A DNA stretch of 64,000 bases, taken from the NCBI GenBank assembly GCA_030841085.1, contig JAVEDP010000020.1, positions 1 to 64,000 of the forward strand. Reading direction: 5' to 3'. Of this stretch, positions 28,508 through 39,552 are shown one piece after another. Positions within the stretch are counted from its first letter, which is position 1. The number at the start of each line of letters is the position of its first letter. The position numbers and the translations under genes are program-made. The notes beneath the pieces are model-generated. The model had not been told where the DNA came from. It worked only from the letters and a program-made list of their open reading frames with translations, and did not search any database. The stretch is from Pyrinomonadaceae bacterium. GTDB lineage: Bacteria; Acidobacteriota; Blastocatellia; Pyrinomonadales; Pyrinomonadaceae.

Positions 28508-30580
28508 ATGCTTATAAGTTACAACTGGCTGCGCGAGCTGACCGGCACAAAGCTGACCCCGCTGGAATTGCGGGAGCGGCTTACTATGGTCGGGCTCGCC
28601 ATCGACTCGGTTGATGAAAACGAGGGCGACTCGCTGCTGGACGTCGAGGTCCCTTCAAACCGGCCAGATTGTCTTTCGCACGTCGGCATTGCGCGCGAAG
28701 TTGCGGTGATTGAAAAGTCCAAAGTCCAAAGTCCAAAGTCCAAAGTCCCAAAAACCCAAGGAAAAGCGAGCGATTTTGCTGCGGTCGAGATCGAAGACCC
28801 TTACCTTTGTTCGCGTTACGCCGCCCGCATCGTGCGAGGCGTGAAGATTGGCCCATCACCTGACTGGCTGGCAAAGCGACTCAACGAAATCGGTCAGCGG
28901 CCAATTAATAATGTTGCTGACATTACGAACTATGTGTTGCACGAGTTGGGCCAGCCGCTGCACGCTTTCGATCTGACAAAGCTTAACGGCCAAAAGATTA
29001 TCGTCCGCCGGGCGCGCGCTGGAGAGAAACTGCAAACGCTTGATGGCGTTGATCGCGTTCTCGATAACGAAATGCTTGTAATCGCAGATGCCGAACGGCC
29101 AGTTGCGCTTGCGGGAATCATGGGCGGTTTGGATTCGGAAATTTCAACGTCTACAGTTGACGTGCTGATCGAAAGCGCTTACTTCGATCCCGATTCGATC
29201 CGCAGAACGGCGCGGAAGCTGGGGATGGACACCGAGGCATCGAAACGCTTCGAACGCGGTGCAGACTGCGAAAACGTAGTAAACGCACAAGCCAGATGCG
29301 TTGAGTTGATTTGCGAAATTGCCGGCGGCATTGCCAGCGAAGATGTCATCGACGTTTATCCGCGTCCGTTGACCGCGCGGTCAATAACCTTTCGGCCCGA
29401 AAGAGTTGAGAGTTTGACCTCGTTGCGAGTCGATGTGGCCGAGATGGATCGTATCCTCGTCGCTCTTGGCTTCGTCGAAGGTGCTGCGGCGAAAGACACA
29501 AAAACATTTGTTGTTCCCAGTTGGCGCGTCGATGTCAGTCTCGAAGAAGACTTGGTTGAAGAGATCGCGCGGCACGTGGGTTACGAGCACATCGGTTCAG
29601 AGTTGCCGCCCTCCGCCATGGCCGGTGAGTATCAACCGGCGGAGTTAAAGCGCCGGAAGATAAGACGCGCATTGACGAGCCTTGGTTTCGACGAGGCAAT
29701 AAACCTTAGTTTCATCGATCCTGCCCACGACGAGGTTTTTGCGTTAGCTGCGACGAATCAACTCGCAACGCAATCGTCCTTCGTTACGCTGAGCAACCCC
29801 ATTCTGGAAGACGTCACCCGAATGCGGCCGAGCCTGCTGCCCGGGCTGTTGCAGTCGCTGCGTCACAACTTCAACCAGGGCACCAGGGACGTCCGTTTAT
29901 TCGAAATCGGCCGTGTTTTTGCGGGTCCCGACGGAGATGAGCTGCCGCATGAATCCGAATCGCTTGCGTTGATCCTGAGCGGGGGGGCCAGCGAGCAGGA
30001 CCGTGCGCAAGCATCGCGCGAACTGGATTTCTACGACCTCACGGGCGCGCTGCAGGCGGCTATATCTGCTTTGAATTTACCGCCATTGGTTTTCGCGGAA
30101 GCAGAAGTGAAACATCTGCGCGCGGGCCAGTCGGCAAATATATCCCTCGCCGATGGCACGGTGATCGGAAGTGCCGGGACTCTGTCGGAAACAATTTCCG
30201 CCGGTTACAAATTTCGCCAGCGGGTTTACGTTGCCGAACTGGATCTGACCGCGGTGTTTGAAATTGCGGAACATGAAATCAAATACACACCATTGCCACG
30301 CTATCCGTCAGTGGTGCGCGATGTGACGCTGCTCGTCGGCCGCAATGTTGCTTTCACTGAATTGGTTGGCGCGATTGAGTCGGAAGAAATCGATGACTAC
30401 CAGCGTGTGAAATTGGTTGGCACTTATGAAGGGCAAAACATCCCGGCCCAGAAGCGATCGGTGACCCTGCGGGTCGAATATCGTTCGGATCAGCGGACGC
30501 TTCGCGACGAAGAAGTCGAAGAACGTCACCGGCGTTTGTTGGATTCGTTGCTGAAGAAATTTAGCGCTGTGCTTCACTAA
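28508..30580 (+). CDS. pheT: Phenylalanyl-tRNA synthetase beta subunit, short form lacking the EMAPII-like domain
   Basis: The 690-aa beta subunit is about 100 residues shorter than the usual bacterial form. The N-terminal segment ([20 protein letters not shown]) passes directly from [11 protein letters not shown] near residue 40 to [22 protein letters not shown], so the OB-fold tRNA-binding insert (B2) that normally separates these is absent. The B3/B4 editing region, the B5 domain ([15 protein letters not shown]), the catalytic-like core and the C-terminal B8 anticodon-binding domain ([12 protein letters not shown]) are present. Residues 69-82 are encoded by five exact AAAGTCC heptamers. 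Ending in an intact stop, it appears functional. Confidence 0.93.
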   Translation: MLISYNWLRELTGTKLTPLELRERLTMVGLAIDSVDENEGDSLLDVEVPSNRPDCLSHVGIAREVAVIEKSKVQSPKSKVPKTQGKASDFAAVEIEDPYLCSRYAARIVRGVKIGPSPDWLAKRLNEIGQRPINNVADITNYVLHELGQPLHAFDLTKLNGQKIIVRRARAGEKLQTLDGVDRVLDNEMLVIADAERPVALAGIMGGLDSEISTSTVDVLIESAYFDPDSIRRTARKLGMDTEASKRFERGADCENVVNAQARCVELICEIAGGIASEDVIDVYPRPLTARSITFRPERVESLTSLRVDVAEMDRILVALGFVEGAAAKDTKTFVVPSWRVDVSLEEDLVEEIARHVGYEHIGSELPPSAMAGEYQPAELKRRKIRRALTSLGFDEAINLSFIDPAHDEVFALAATNQLATQSSFVTLSNPILEDVTRMRPSLLPGLLQSLRHNFNQGTRDVRLFEIGRVFAGPDGDELPHESESLALILSGGASEQDRAQASRELDFYDLTGALQAAISALNLPPLVFAEAEVKHLRAGQSANISLADGTVIGSAGTLSETISAGYKFRQRVYVAELDLTAVFEIAEHEIKYTPLPRYPSVVRDVTLLVGRNVAFTELVGAIESEEIDDYQRVKLVGTYEGQNIPAQKRSVTLRVEYRSDQRTLRDEEVEERHRRLLDSLLKKFSAVLH
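28714..28748. repeat. Five exact AAAGTCC heptamers inside pheT
   Basis: AAAGTCC is repeated five times without error. In frame it encodes a Lys-Ser-Pro-Val-Gln linker between the [11 protein letters not shown] motif and the next domain. Loss or gain of one unit would shift the frame by one base. Confidence 0.97.
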
Positions 30581-30687
30581 AAAATAAATCGCGTTTATCG
30601 GCGCAGATGGTCTTGCGCTTGACAGCGTGAAGTCGCATAATCGCCTCGCCGACGCGCATAGCCCACGAACTCAGAAAGATTAGTTAG

Positions 30688-30966
30688 ATGATCGCACTTT
30701 CAGGACTCGAAAAGTTTTCCCATCTCGAAGATAAGATCTATCGAACCATCGAACTCACCAAGACGCTTCGCCTCGAGAAGGAGAGCCTGGAAAAGGAGCT
30801 TTCCAACATGCGCCGCAACCGCGGCAGCGTGCCGCGCGAGCAAGAACGCCTGGAGAAGCAAGTGGAAGCGCTGTTGGCCGAACGCGACATCATCCGCATG
30901 AAGGTAGAGGCGATGCTCGATGCTGTGGCCGCGCTCGATCCCGAGCTGGCGGAGGAACTCAGATGA
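30688..30966 (+). CDS. ZapB-like coiled-coil cell division protein
   Basis: The 92-aa protein is nearly all predicted coiled coil (heptads through KTLRLEKESLEKELSNMRRN and ERLEKQVEALLAERDIIRMK). It sits directly upstream of, and overlaps by four bases (ATGA), a zapA gene. In other bacteria ZapB bridges ZapA-FtsZ and the nucleoid, so a similar role is inferred from size and context; the sequence itself is too simple for a firm assignment. Confidence 0.7.
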   Translation: MIALSGLEKFSHLEDKIYRTIELTKTLRLEKESLEKELSNMRRNRGSVPREQERLEKQVEALLAERDIIRMKVEAMLDAVAALDPELAEELR

Positions 30967-31349
30967 CAACGGGGATTGCTGAAATGCCAGGCAAGAAAAG
31001 TGTCGAAACTTCAGCGCCGCCAATTATCCGCGTTGAAATCTATAACCAAACTTACAATATCCGTTCTGACGGCGACTCGGCATACCTCACGAAGCTGGCC
31101 GATTTCGTCGATAGCCGCATGCGCGAGATTTCATCCGGCACTTTAACGGTCGATTCGTTGAAGGTCGCGATCCTTGCCGCACTGCACATCGCCGACGAAC
31201 TACACCGCCTGCAACAAACCCACGAACAGGCCGATGCCCAACTGGCCACGCGCAGCGCCGAATGCGCCGAAATGCTCGACAAGCTCTTGAAGGTGCGGAG
31301 CAATATCGCGCAGGAAAAAGGCGCGCCGGAAAATATTTCGCTCGGATAA
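30963..31349 (+). CDS. zapA: Cell division protein ZapA
   Basis: The 128-aa protein contains the ZapA pattern: VEIYNQTYNIRSDGDSAYL, then LADFVDSRMREIS and the DSLKVAILAALHIADEL helix, followed by a coiled coil. ZapA stabilises FtsZ protofilaments at the division ring. It overlaps the ZapB-like gene by four bases and is followed by a 6S RNA, the same order found in many Proteobacteria. Confidence 0.9.
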   Translation: MTTGIAEMPGKKSVETSAPPIIRVEIYNQTYNIRSDGDSAYLTKLADFVDSRMREISSGTLTVDSLKVAILAALHIADELHRLQQTHEQADAQLATRSAECAEMLDKLLKVRSNIAQEKGAPENISLG

Positions 31350-31433
31350 TCCCGCAAGACTTCCGAACAGACGAACCGTCCGGGGCGCTACCAATCATTA
31401 GATAGTGGGTACGTTTGGAATCCAGCCGCGGAT

Positions 31434-31583
31434 TAACGCGGATGAACGCGAATCTGAAAGAAAACCCGACTAGAGATCGCCAACTCCGACGAACTTTCCC
31501 AATTCAATTCTGCTCTTTGTTTCCAGGCTTATTTATTCCGGATTCATTTTCAGATCCGCGTTCATTCGCGTTAATCCGCGGCT
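31434..31583. repeat. Palindromic repeat, family H
   Basis: AGCCGCGGATTAACGCGGAT (left) and ATTCGCGTTAATCCGCGGCT (right), with GAACGCGAATCTGA and CAGATCCGCGTTCATTCGCG nested inside, form a long hyphenated palindrome. A partial relative lies near 10597. Confidence 0.88.
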
Positions 31584-31649
31584 AAATCTTTGCTTGCGCT
31601 GCCGCTGGCAGACTAATTACCAGTGTTCCGTCCGCTTGTGTTAGTATCC

Positions 31650-31860
31650 CTCGCGGCGGAGGGAAATATTCTGTGGGGCCCGTCACCGAGTTACGATGAT
31701 TGAGCCAACGCCGTTAAAATGGGAGACCGATGCCGCTTGCCAGTGCACTTCTTCAGCGTTAAGAATTGCCAGAGGCTGCGGCTCTTAAAGGTCACCCACC
31801 TGTACATGCAGGTTCAATTACGGCTCCGGAACGACCATCGCGGATGTCCCTCCTGCCAAC
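31650..31860 (+). ncRNA. ssrS: 6S RNA
   Basis: The roughly 210-base region directly after zapA can be closed by GGCGGAGGGA (31655-31664) pairing with TCCCTCCTGCC (31847-31857). The 3' half resembles the family pattern: CTCTTAAAGGTCACCCACCT, the hairpin CCTGTACATGCAGG, then TTCAATTACGGC. TGCCGC and GCGGC define an apical stem. 6S RNA binds sigma70 holoenzyme and represses transcription in stationary phase. A TTAGTAT box just upstream could be its -10. The zapA-ssrS order supports the call; ends are approximate. Confidence 0.8.
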
Positions 31861-31861
31861 T

Positions 31862-31993
31862 AAGTCGTAAATCGTAAATCGTGAATCGTAAATAGTGGTC
31901 GAGACTATTCTCGGTTGACGCTTTTTGCTTTACGGCTTTTCTTTTGTCCATTCATTATTCACGACTTAGGATTCACGATTCACGATTCACGAG
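31862..31993. repeat. Heptamer repeats CGTAAAT and ATTCACG in inverted pair
   Basis: The left tract has four CGTAAAT/CGTGAAT units (31867-31894); the right tract has four ATTCACG units (31957-31990). They pair and bracket a 60-base loop just before ymdB. Confidence 0.85.
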
Positions 31994-31997
31994 ATTT

Positions 31998-32777
31998 ATG
32001 AAAGTACTCATTATTGGAGATGTCGTTGCGAAGCCGGGCCGCCTGGCTGTGCTTGAGCGCATTCAGGATCTGCGGGAACAGCACGCCATCGACCTGGCAA
32101 TCATGAATGCTGAAAATTTGGCGGGCGGATTTTCAGTTACACCGTCTCTCTGTGAACAGTTGTTTAGTTCCGGCATCGACGTGATGACTTCCGGCAATCA
32201 CATCTTCGATAAGAAAGAAGCGGCGCCGTACATCGTCAAACAGCCTCGGCTTCTCAGGCCGGCGAACTATCCACCGAATACGCCGGGCAGCGGCATTTGG
32301 ACCGGAGTTGTCAACGGCACGAAGGTGGCAGTAATGAATTTGATGGGCCGCGTTTTCATGCCGCCTTCGGACGACCCGTTTCGTGCCGTGGATCAACTGC
32401 TGGCGGACTTGCCCGACGACACGCGCGTTCGCATTGTTGATATGCACGCTGAAGCTACTTCTGAAAAAGTTGCGATGGGTTGGTACCTCGACGGGCGCGT
32501 TTCCGCAGTGGTGGGCACGCACACGCACGTGCAAACCGCCGACGAGAGAATCTTTCCAAACGGAACCGGCTACTTGACGGATTTAGGAATGACGGGCAGC
32601 TATTCCGGCGTCATCGGAATGGAAAAGAAGGACGTTATCACCCGTTTCACTTCAGCCACGGGCCGAAGAGCGGAACATTCAACTGGAACGGTCAGGATTT
32701 GCGGCGCTGTAGTTGATGTTGATGAAGGGACTGGACGCGCGCGAGCGATTACCAGATTGAACCTGGCGCACGATTAG
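31998..32777 (+). CDS. ymdB: TIGR00282-family metallophosphoesterase (YmdB)
   Basis: The 259-aa protein has dimetal phosphoesterase motifs: [32 protein letters not shown] and the histidines in [10 protein letters not shown] and [13 protein letters not shown]. Family members hydrolyse 2',3'-cyclic nucleotides and influence RNA turnover and biofilm choice, often beside the RNase Y gene; no rny is in this window. ATG 31998 was chosen; the frame upstream is repeat DNA. Confidence 0.92.
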   Translation: MKVLIIGDVVAKPGRLAVLERIQDLREQHAIDLAIMNAENLAGGFSVTPSLCEQLFSSGIDVMTSGNHIFDKKEAAPYIVKQPRLLRPANYPPNTPGSGIWTGVVNGTKVAVMNLMGRVFMPPSDDPFRAVDQLLADLPDDTRVRIVDMHAEATSEKVAMGWYLDGRVSAVVGTHTHVQTADERIFPNGTGYLTDLGMTGSYSGVIGMEKKDVITRFTSATGRRAEHSTGTVRICGAVVDVDEGTGRARAITRLNLAHD

Positions 32778-32784
32778 AAGTAAG

Positions 32785-32848
32785 AAGTTTAGAGTACAAA
32801 CTTTAGTTTGCGATTTGGAAGCAGCCTAAAGGCTGGACTCTGAACTTC
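32785..32848. repeat. Palindromic repeat, family E (copy 1)
   Basis: GAAGTTTAGAGTAC at the left and GACTCTGAACTTC at the right pair with mismatches. The same GGACTCTGAACT end occurs in the copy at 41102-41169. Confidence 0.7.
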
Positions 32849-32870
32849 GCGCTTCAATTGAAAGAGAAGG

Positions 32871-33362
32871 TTATGCTGGGCCTTCCTGGGTGGGCACGAT
32901 CTCGCCGTTGTTGGCGGATTTCAAAGCTGGAGGAGCCAGCAGGCGTTGAGCATACGATTCCGGAATTGAGCGAACTCGACCAGTTGAATCAGTAATCACG
33001 TGTCCGGTTTCGCCTTCGGCTATGACCTGACCGTCGCCGGCACGCACGATCTCGTAACCAAATCTCAGCGAGCGACGCCTTAATTCAGTGATGTGAGTTC
33101 GAACGAGCAATTCGTCGTCGTAGTAAGCCGGCGCTTTATAACGGCAGTAGCTTTCGGCGACAACCAGAAACGCGTCGTCGTTCTCTTCCATGTCACGGTA
33201 GGCAAAGCCACGAGCGCGACAAAAGTCGGTGCGGCCAATTTCAAACCAGATCAGGTAATTGGCGTAATAGACAATTCCCATCTTGTCCGTTTCGGCATAG
33301 CGCACGCGAACCACCGATTCGTGCCATTCGCCGAAAACATTTTCAGGTGCGGGACTTGTCAT
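32871..33362 (-). CDS. ybgC: Acyl-CoA thioesterase of the YbgC/4HBT family
   Basis: The 163-aa hotdog-fold enzyme has the YbgC signature RVRYAETDKMGIVYYANYLIWFE, where the Asp is the proposed catalytic residue. The rest of the fold (YKAPAYYDDELLVRT) is typical. In proteobacteria YbgC acts with Tol-Pal; there are no tol genes here, so the substrate is open. ATG 33362; it diverges from the metalloprotease gene. Confidence 0.88.
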   Translation of the reverse strand: MTSPAPENVFGEWHESVVRVRYAETDKMGIVYYANYLIWFEIGRTDFCRARGFAYRDMEENDDAFLVVAESYCRYKAPAYYDDELLVRTHITELRRRSLRFGYEIVRAGDGQVIAEGETGHVITDSTGRVRSIPESYAQRLLAPPALKSANNGEIVPTQEGPA

Positions 33363-33461
33363 CTGAGCGTTATACCCTCAAACTTTGGTCTTAGGATTTT
33401 GGTGAACTGCCGGCTGCGATTGTTTTAGCGTTTAGCGGACTATAAGAGCGAAAGCCTGAAG

Positions 33462-34862
33462 ATGTCAAAGAATATTAGTAGATTCCTGGCTGCAACCGCC
33501 GCCCTCGCGGTGCTCTCAAGCGGCCCATTCGTCACTTTTCACACTCTTACGCTGCAAGCCCAACAGCGTCCGGCAATTTCCAGCCACGCCGCGCGCGAGG
33601 CCGCGATCGTTGCTGCGACGACCGCCGTGCTGGAAGAGACGAGCAAGATTCGCGAATTGCCGATTCTGCAGCCGGTGAAAAGCGGCGCCCAATCGCGTGC
33701 GCAGATTGAAAATATGCTTGTTAAGAATCTCTACGAGCAGATGACAACCGCGGAAATGCACGCTACCGAGGTTGCGTATCACAAGTTTGGTTTGGCGCCG
33801 GCCACTTTTGAATATCGTCCATTTATCATCAAGTTATTGTTGGAGCAGATTGCGGGTTACTACGATCCGGTGACACGTGAGTTTTATCTGGCCGACTGGT
33901 TGGAGTTGGAAACACAAAAGCCGGTGATGGCGCACGAACTGACTCACGCGCTTCAAGACCAGCACTTCAACCTGCGTCGCTTTCAGAAGTGGCCGCACGG
34001 CGACTCCGACGCGCAACTTGCCGCTCATTCGCTGATTGAAGGTGATGCGACGCTGGCGATGATGGTTTACATGGCCAAAAATCCGCTTGTCGCCCTCGCT
34101 TTCACGCGCTCCCTCAACACCGGCGTATCCACCGAACAATTCAATCAGGCGCCGCGCGCTTTGCGGGAGTCGCTGATTTTCCCGTACCTGCAGGGAAGCC
34201 AATGGGCCACCAGCGTCTACAAGCGCGACGGCTTTGCCGGGTTGTCAAAAGCGTTCACAAATTTGCCGTTGTCTACCGAACAGATTCTGCACCCGGAAAA
34301 ATATTTTGCGAACGAAAGGCCGTTGAAACTTACTTTGCCGGATCTTAGTAATTTGCTCAATAAGGCAGCGGCGTCGAATGAAAGCTCAGGAGTATCCCAG
34401 CGGTCGCCACTCAGCGCTCAGTACTCAGCACTCAGCACTTCTTCCTCCTGGCACCGCATCGATTCTGATGTGAACGGTGAGTGGGGCTACTATCTGCTGC
34501 TCGATCAATTCCTGAACTCGCCGGCAGAGTCGCGCCGAGCGGCGGCTGGATGGGCCGGCGATCGCTATGACGTTTACGAAGGCGCGGAACCCGGTCAGGC
34601 AATGATTGCCCAAATCTCAGCTTGGGACACTGAAGCTGACGCGCGCGAGTTTTTTGACGCTTACGTTAAGCGAACCGAATTGCGCTATCCCAACTCAAAA
34701 CTCCTGACCGACAGCAAACACTCGGCATCCGACACCTTGAAAAGTTGGCAAACGAATGAAGGGCAAGTCGTTATGGAACTGCGAGGGGTACGCGTCATCG
34801 TCGTTGAAGGTTTGTCGCAGCAGGTTGATGCAAACAATTTTTTTAAGGTACTTAGGTCCTAG
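33462..34862 (+). CDS. Secreted zinc metalloprotease-like protein
   Basis: The 466-aa protein has an N-terminal signal peptide (FLAATAALAVLSSG) and an HExxH zinc motif in MAHELTHALQDQHF near residues 157-169, with a probable third ligand Glu in SLIEGDATLAM about 31 residues later, a gluzincin-like arrangement. The C-terminal half is of unknown function. Residues about 316-326 are encoded by CACTCAG-type heptamer repeats, so this surface loop is probably flexible. It is adjacent to, and 29 bases before, the carboxylase gene. The true substrate is unknown. Confidence 0.8.
   Translation: MSKNISRFLAATAALAVLSSGPFVTFHTLTLQAQQRPAISSHAAREAAIVAATTAVLEETSKIRELPILQPVKSGAQSRAQIENMLVKNLYEQMTTAEMHATEVAYHKFGLAPATFEYRPFIIKLLLEQIAGYYDPVTREFYLADWLELETQKPVMAHELTHALQDQHFNLRRFQKWPHGDSDAQLAAHSLIEGDATLAMMVYMAKNPLVALAFTRSLNTGVSTEQFNQAPRALRESLIFPYLQGSQWATSVYKRDGFAGLSKAFTNLPLSTEQILHPEKYFANERPLKLTLPDLSNLLNKAAASNESSGVSQRSPLSAQYSALSTSSSWHRIDSDVNGEWGYYLLLDQFLNSPAESRRAAAGWAGDRYDVYEGAEPGQAMIAQISAWDTEADAREFFDAYVKRTELRYPNSKLLTDSKHSASDTLKSWQTNEGQVVMELRGVRVIVVEGLSQQVDANNFFKVLRS
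34408..34440. repeat. CACTCAG heptamers inside the metalloprotease gene
   Basis: CACTCAG-CGCTCAG-TACTCAG-CACTCAG-CACTT: four seven-base units with one-base variations, read in frame as a Ser/Ala/Leu-rich linker. Confidence 0.95.
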
Positions 34863-34891
34863 AAGACATTGATTGGCAGTCCGGTCTGTAG

Positions 34892-36646
<1,755 letters not shown>

Positions 36647-36796
36647 ACATGGTCCAAGGGTGGTCCGTGCGGTTGAGGTTTTCACTGGTTGGTGATAAAA
36701 AAGAGCTGTTCAGACTTACCCTGTTAGGAAATCCCCCAAACAATTGAATATGCGCAGGAACGTTTTCTGCATCCGCTAAATTGGAGGATCCTACCT

Positions 36797-37633
36797 ATGA
36801 GCACGAAAGCATTTCGCTTGATGAGTTTTCTTTTCGTCATTTTCCTGGCCGTCTCTGCGGCCGGTTTTGAATTCCTGGTATCAGCCCAGGAGCCGACAAA
36901 TCAGAATGCCGCTGTTGATACAGCGACTAAAAAAACAACCGGGCACCGGCGCAGAGCCCGCCGACACAGAGCCGCAAACACAAACATGGCAGCGGACGTG
37001 ACCACGCCACCGGCTGCCCTTGACGCGCCCGTTGCGACGGCGACCGAGACGTCTGAACAAACCGATCTGTCCGGCACTTACACCGGCACGTTTGAGTGTG
37101 CCGACGCGGGCGTAACTGGTCCAACGACCCTGACAGTCACCGGCAATCAGTTCACGCTGGCTGATGGAAAGACGGGGCGCATTGTGGCCACGACGACCCG
37201 CGGTTATACCGGAGTGGCGATGCAGTTTGGCGAAGTCGTCATGCCCGCCCCCGGCCAGCCTGCTGGGCCAGTGCCGACAATTGTCTCGATGCGCGCAAAG
37301 AAATCTGGTGACCGCCTAACGCTGACAACCGTGGACGGCGCTTCTCATGTTTGCTCTTTCACGCCGGCGGGCGCAGTCGGGCGATCGCGCCATCGCAGAG
37401 CGCGCGCAGTCACACCCGCGATGCCTGCTGAACCGCCGCTGCCTGCTGCGGCAACTGAAGCCGCGACTCCTGCTGAACCGGCAACATCCGCCAAGCCATC
37501 ACGTCGCCGCGGACGAAGGGGCACTCGCACAACGAACATGAATACGAACACGAACAGCAACGACAATACCGGCACCACCGAAGGAAACACGAACGCGACG
37601 CCGACGCCAACTCCGGCCGTGCCGCGAAACTAA
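36797..37633 (+). CDS. Secreted low-complexity protein of unknown function
   Basis: The 278-aa protein has a signal peptide (MSFLFVIFLAVSAAGFEFL) and three parts: a basic stretch (HRRRARRHRA), a central beta-rich module of about 100 residues (SGTYTGTFECADAGVTGP ... LTTVDGASHVCSF, with a possible Cys pair) and a Pro/Ala- then Asn/Thr-rich tail. GGAGG precedes ATG 36797 by nine bases. No family was recognised. It is flanked by a hairpin and appears monocistronic. Confidence 0.65.
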   Translation: MSTKAFRLMSFLFVIFLAVSAAGFEFLVSAQEPTNQNAAVDTATKKTTGHRRRARRHRAANTNMAADVTTPPAALDAPVATATETSEQTDLSGTYTGTFECADAGVTGPTTLTVTGNQFTLADGKTGRIVATTTRGYTGVAMQFGEVVMPAPGQPAGPVPTIVSMRAKKSGDRLTLTTVDGASHVCSFTPAGAVGRSRHRRARAVTPAMPAEPPLPAAATEAATPAEPATSAKPSRRRGRRGTRTTNMNTNTNSNDNTGTTEGNTNATPTPTPAVPRN

Positions 37634-37698
37634 AACTAAATGAAAACTGGTTTGTGCGAGACGTGGGCCACCTGGCCTGAATTGCGTGAATCTCTTGA

Positions 37699-37730
37699 GG
37701 GGCGACGTAACTAAAAAGCTGCGTCGCCCC
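37699..37730 (+). terminator. Hairpin after the secreted-protein gene
   Basis: GGGGCGACG pairs with CGTCGCCCC around a 14-base loop containing AAAAAG. It lies between two convergent genes and lacks a clean U-run, so its strength is uncertain. Confidence 0.5.
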
Positions 37731-37753
37731 CGTTGCATGTTGAGTCGGCTTTT

Positions 37754-39232
37754 TTATTGATTCTTCCGCGGACGGCGCCGGCGGATGGGAGTGCGTTCCT
37801 TAAGGAGATCTTTGTGCCGGGTTTCGATAATGTAACAAAGTCCTTGGTAAGTCATGCCCAACAAAGAGGCGGCGTGAGTTACACTGCCGTTCGCCTGACC
37901 CAGGGCCTGCTTGATCATCGCCCGCTCATACGTCAACTTTCTTTCCTGCAAAGCGCTGGGCCTGGTCAAAAGCATTTCTGTCGCTTCTTCCGAACTCAAT
38001 TCTTCAGGCACACTAGCGGCGACCTTTCCAGCGGCATCACCTAGTCTTAGTTTCACTTCCTGACTCTGAGAGGTTGAAAGCCATTCGCGTGCTTGTTGAT
38101 AGGCGGCTTGCAAGGTCGCCGCGGACAGGTGATCTATTTCCTCGATCATCGTGAGCGCAGCGAGTCCGGCAATGTTAAGCGCGTCTATTCTAAGAGCGGT
38201 CTCGATCGCTTCTTGAAATATAAGCTGAGCGCGTTCTCCGCGACCTGATCGCGCTAAGGCAATGCCTTGAGTGATCAAGGCTTCGGCCATCATGCAATTC
38301 TGACCACCCTTTTTGAACGCCTTTACCGCTCTACGTGCGACCGCTTCAGCTTCGTTAAGTTTACCTTCCGCCAGGAAGACTTGCGCCGACGATTCGTCGT
38401 ACTGTGCGGTACGAGCTCTGTCTTTGAAACTAACTGAGAGTCGTCGCGCTTCGTCCAAATATTTGTGCGCCTCCTTAAAGCGAGACAGCTTGTAGAGAAG
38501 GAATCCGACGTTATTCTTTACGTCGGCGCGAAACACAGGATTACGAGCTAATTTGAATTGCCTATCGGCTTCTTGGTATTCAGTGATTGCCCGCTGAAAA
38601 TACTCGTTTTTTTTCTCTGCAGTGCCGAGGTTCCGAAGGATAATCGCAAGTTCACTATGGTAACCGCCTTTGGTTGTGTGGTTCGTTAGTTTCTGAAATA
38701 GAGCTGCGTTGTGATTCAGGAGCTCTAATGCTTCGTGGTATCGCGCGGCTGAACACTCAACGGTCGTCAACTTCAAAAGTGCTCTTGCCCTCGTATGTCC
38801 TGCCGGCGGCAGTTTTTGCAAAGCCTCGCGAAGCATGATCCGCGCTTCATTCAATTCGCCATCGCGCCAATAGCAGTAAGCGATCTCCGTGCGTGCGGCT
38901 GCGATCTGCGTCACGTCTCCGGCTGACTCAAAGTAAGTGATGCTTTCACTGATGAGGTTCTTCGCGATTTCCTGCGCTTCTTTGATCTGATTCGTGCTGC
39001 CGATCCAGCCAGTCAGAATACCGACACACATTAGAACTTCAGCAGCGACTGAAGGATGAAGCCCCTCAATATCCGGCGCTTCGCCTACGCCTCGCCACAG
39101 GCGACCCATCAAGTCCCGAGCGCCCTCATAGTCGCCCTTATCTTTTTGTTCCAACGCGTACTGACACCTGCGCAGAGCTTCGTCGTTCGCTGTTAGGTGG
39201 GCCGTGTGCAGTTTTGGTGAGGCTATCTTCAA
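37754..39232 (-). CDS. TPR protein with C-terminal Fis-type helix-turn-helix
   Basis: The 492-aa protein contains about nine TPR-like helical repeats (residues 25-390; for example RTEIAYCYWRDGELNEARIM and QVFLAEGKLNEAEAVARRAV). It ends in a Fis-type HTH (LTYERAMIKQALGQANGSV, HAASLLGMTYQGLCYIIETR) and a basic tail RRRRPRKNQ. There is no membrane segment or signal peptide, so it is cytosolic. The order (TPR first, HTH last) is the reverse of Gram-positive RRNPP receptors. It is divergently transcribed from a 51-aa exported peptide gene, which suggests that the TPR domain may sense that peptide or its product. That role is inference. Confidence 0.8.
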   Translation of the reverse strand: MKIASPKLHTAHLTANDEALRRCQYALEQKDKGDYEGARDLMGRLWRGVGEAPDIEGLHPSVAAEVLMCVGILTGWIGSTNQIKEAQEIAKNLISESITYFESAGDVTQIAAARTEIAYCYWRDGELNEARIMLREALQKLPPAGHTRARALLKLTTVECSAARYHEALELLNHNAALFQKLTNHTTKGGYHSELAIILRNLGTAEKKNEYFQRAITEYQEADRQFKLARNPVFRADVKNNVGFLLYKLSRFKEAHKYLDEARRLSVSFKDRARTAQYDESSAQVFLAEGKLNEAEAVARRAVKAFKKGGQNCMMAEALITQGIALARSGRGERAQLIFQEAIETALRIDALNIAGLAALTMIEEIDHLSAATLQAAYQQAREWLSTSQSQEVKLRLGDAAGKVAASVPEELSSEEATEMLLTRPSALQERKLTYERAMIKQALGQANGSVTHAASLLGMTYQGLCYIIETRHKDLLKERTPIRRRRPRKNQ

Positions 39233-39284
39233 GCGAGATAAACCTTTTCTCTGTGAGTGTAAGAACCCTTGCTTCCCCGAGCGC

Positions 39285-39363
39285 AGAATACTAGTCCTCG
39301 GTCGCCCTACCCTGCAAGAAGTTTGAGAAATACCCTATTCTAGTTTTGTTACCAGAATTCTTG
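39285..39363. promoter_or_regulatory. Divergent promoter/operator region of the regulator-peptide pair
   Basis: Minus-strand TTGCAG and TAGTAT (39312-39317 and 39288-39293 on the plus strand) with an 18-base spacer form a promoter for the regulator. AGAATA (39286-39291) and TATTCT (39335-39340) are inverted copies. GCAAGAA (39314-39320) and TTCTTGC (39357-39363) are another inverted pair. A weak TTGAGA-N17-TTGTTA reads toward the peptide. The arms are candidate binding sites for the HTH protein. Confidence 0.5.
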
Positions 39364-39396
39364 CATCCTCAAAACTCAAAGAAGGAGAAACAGAAA

Positions 39397-39552
39397 ATGA
39401 AACGCTTTGTATTGGCAATCGCTCTGGCGTGTGCCATTTCAAGTTCCACCTTAGCCGGAGAGGTTCACTCGACTGACGCGCCAGCGCCGCAAGCATCAAG
39501 CTCGGTCGTAACGACCGTGATACTGACGATCATTAGTCTCGTCGCCGGCTAA
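39397..39552 (+). CDS. Small secreted peptide (51 aa) of unknown function
   Basis: The frame begins MKRFVLAIALACAISSS, a compact signal peptide with a likely cleavage site after STLA. After that comes a short polar stretch (GEVHSTDAPAPQ) and a hydrophobic C-terminus (VVTTVILTIISLVAG). GAAGGAGA lies 10-16 bases before ATG 39397, a very good site. It could be a signalling peptide, a small membrane-acting peptide or a leader; sequence alone does not decide. It is the only partner of the divergent TPR-HTH regulator. Confidence 0.7.
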   Translation: MKRFVLAIALACAISSSTLAGEVHSTDAPAPQASSSVVTTVILTIISLVAG

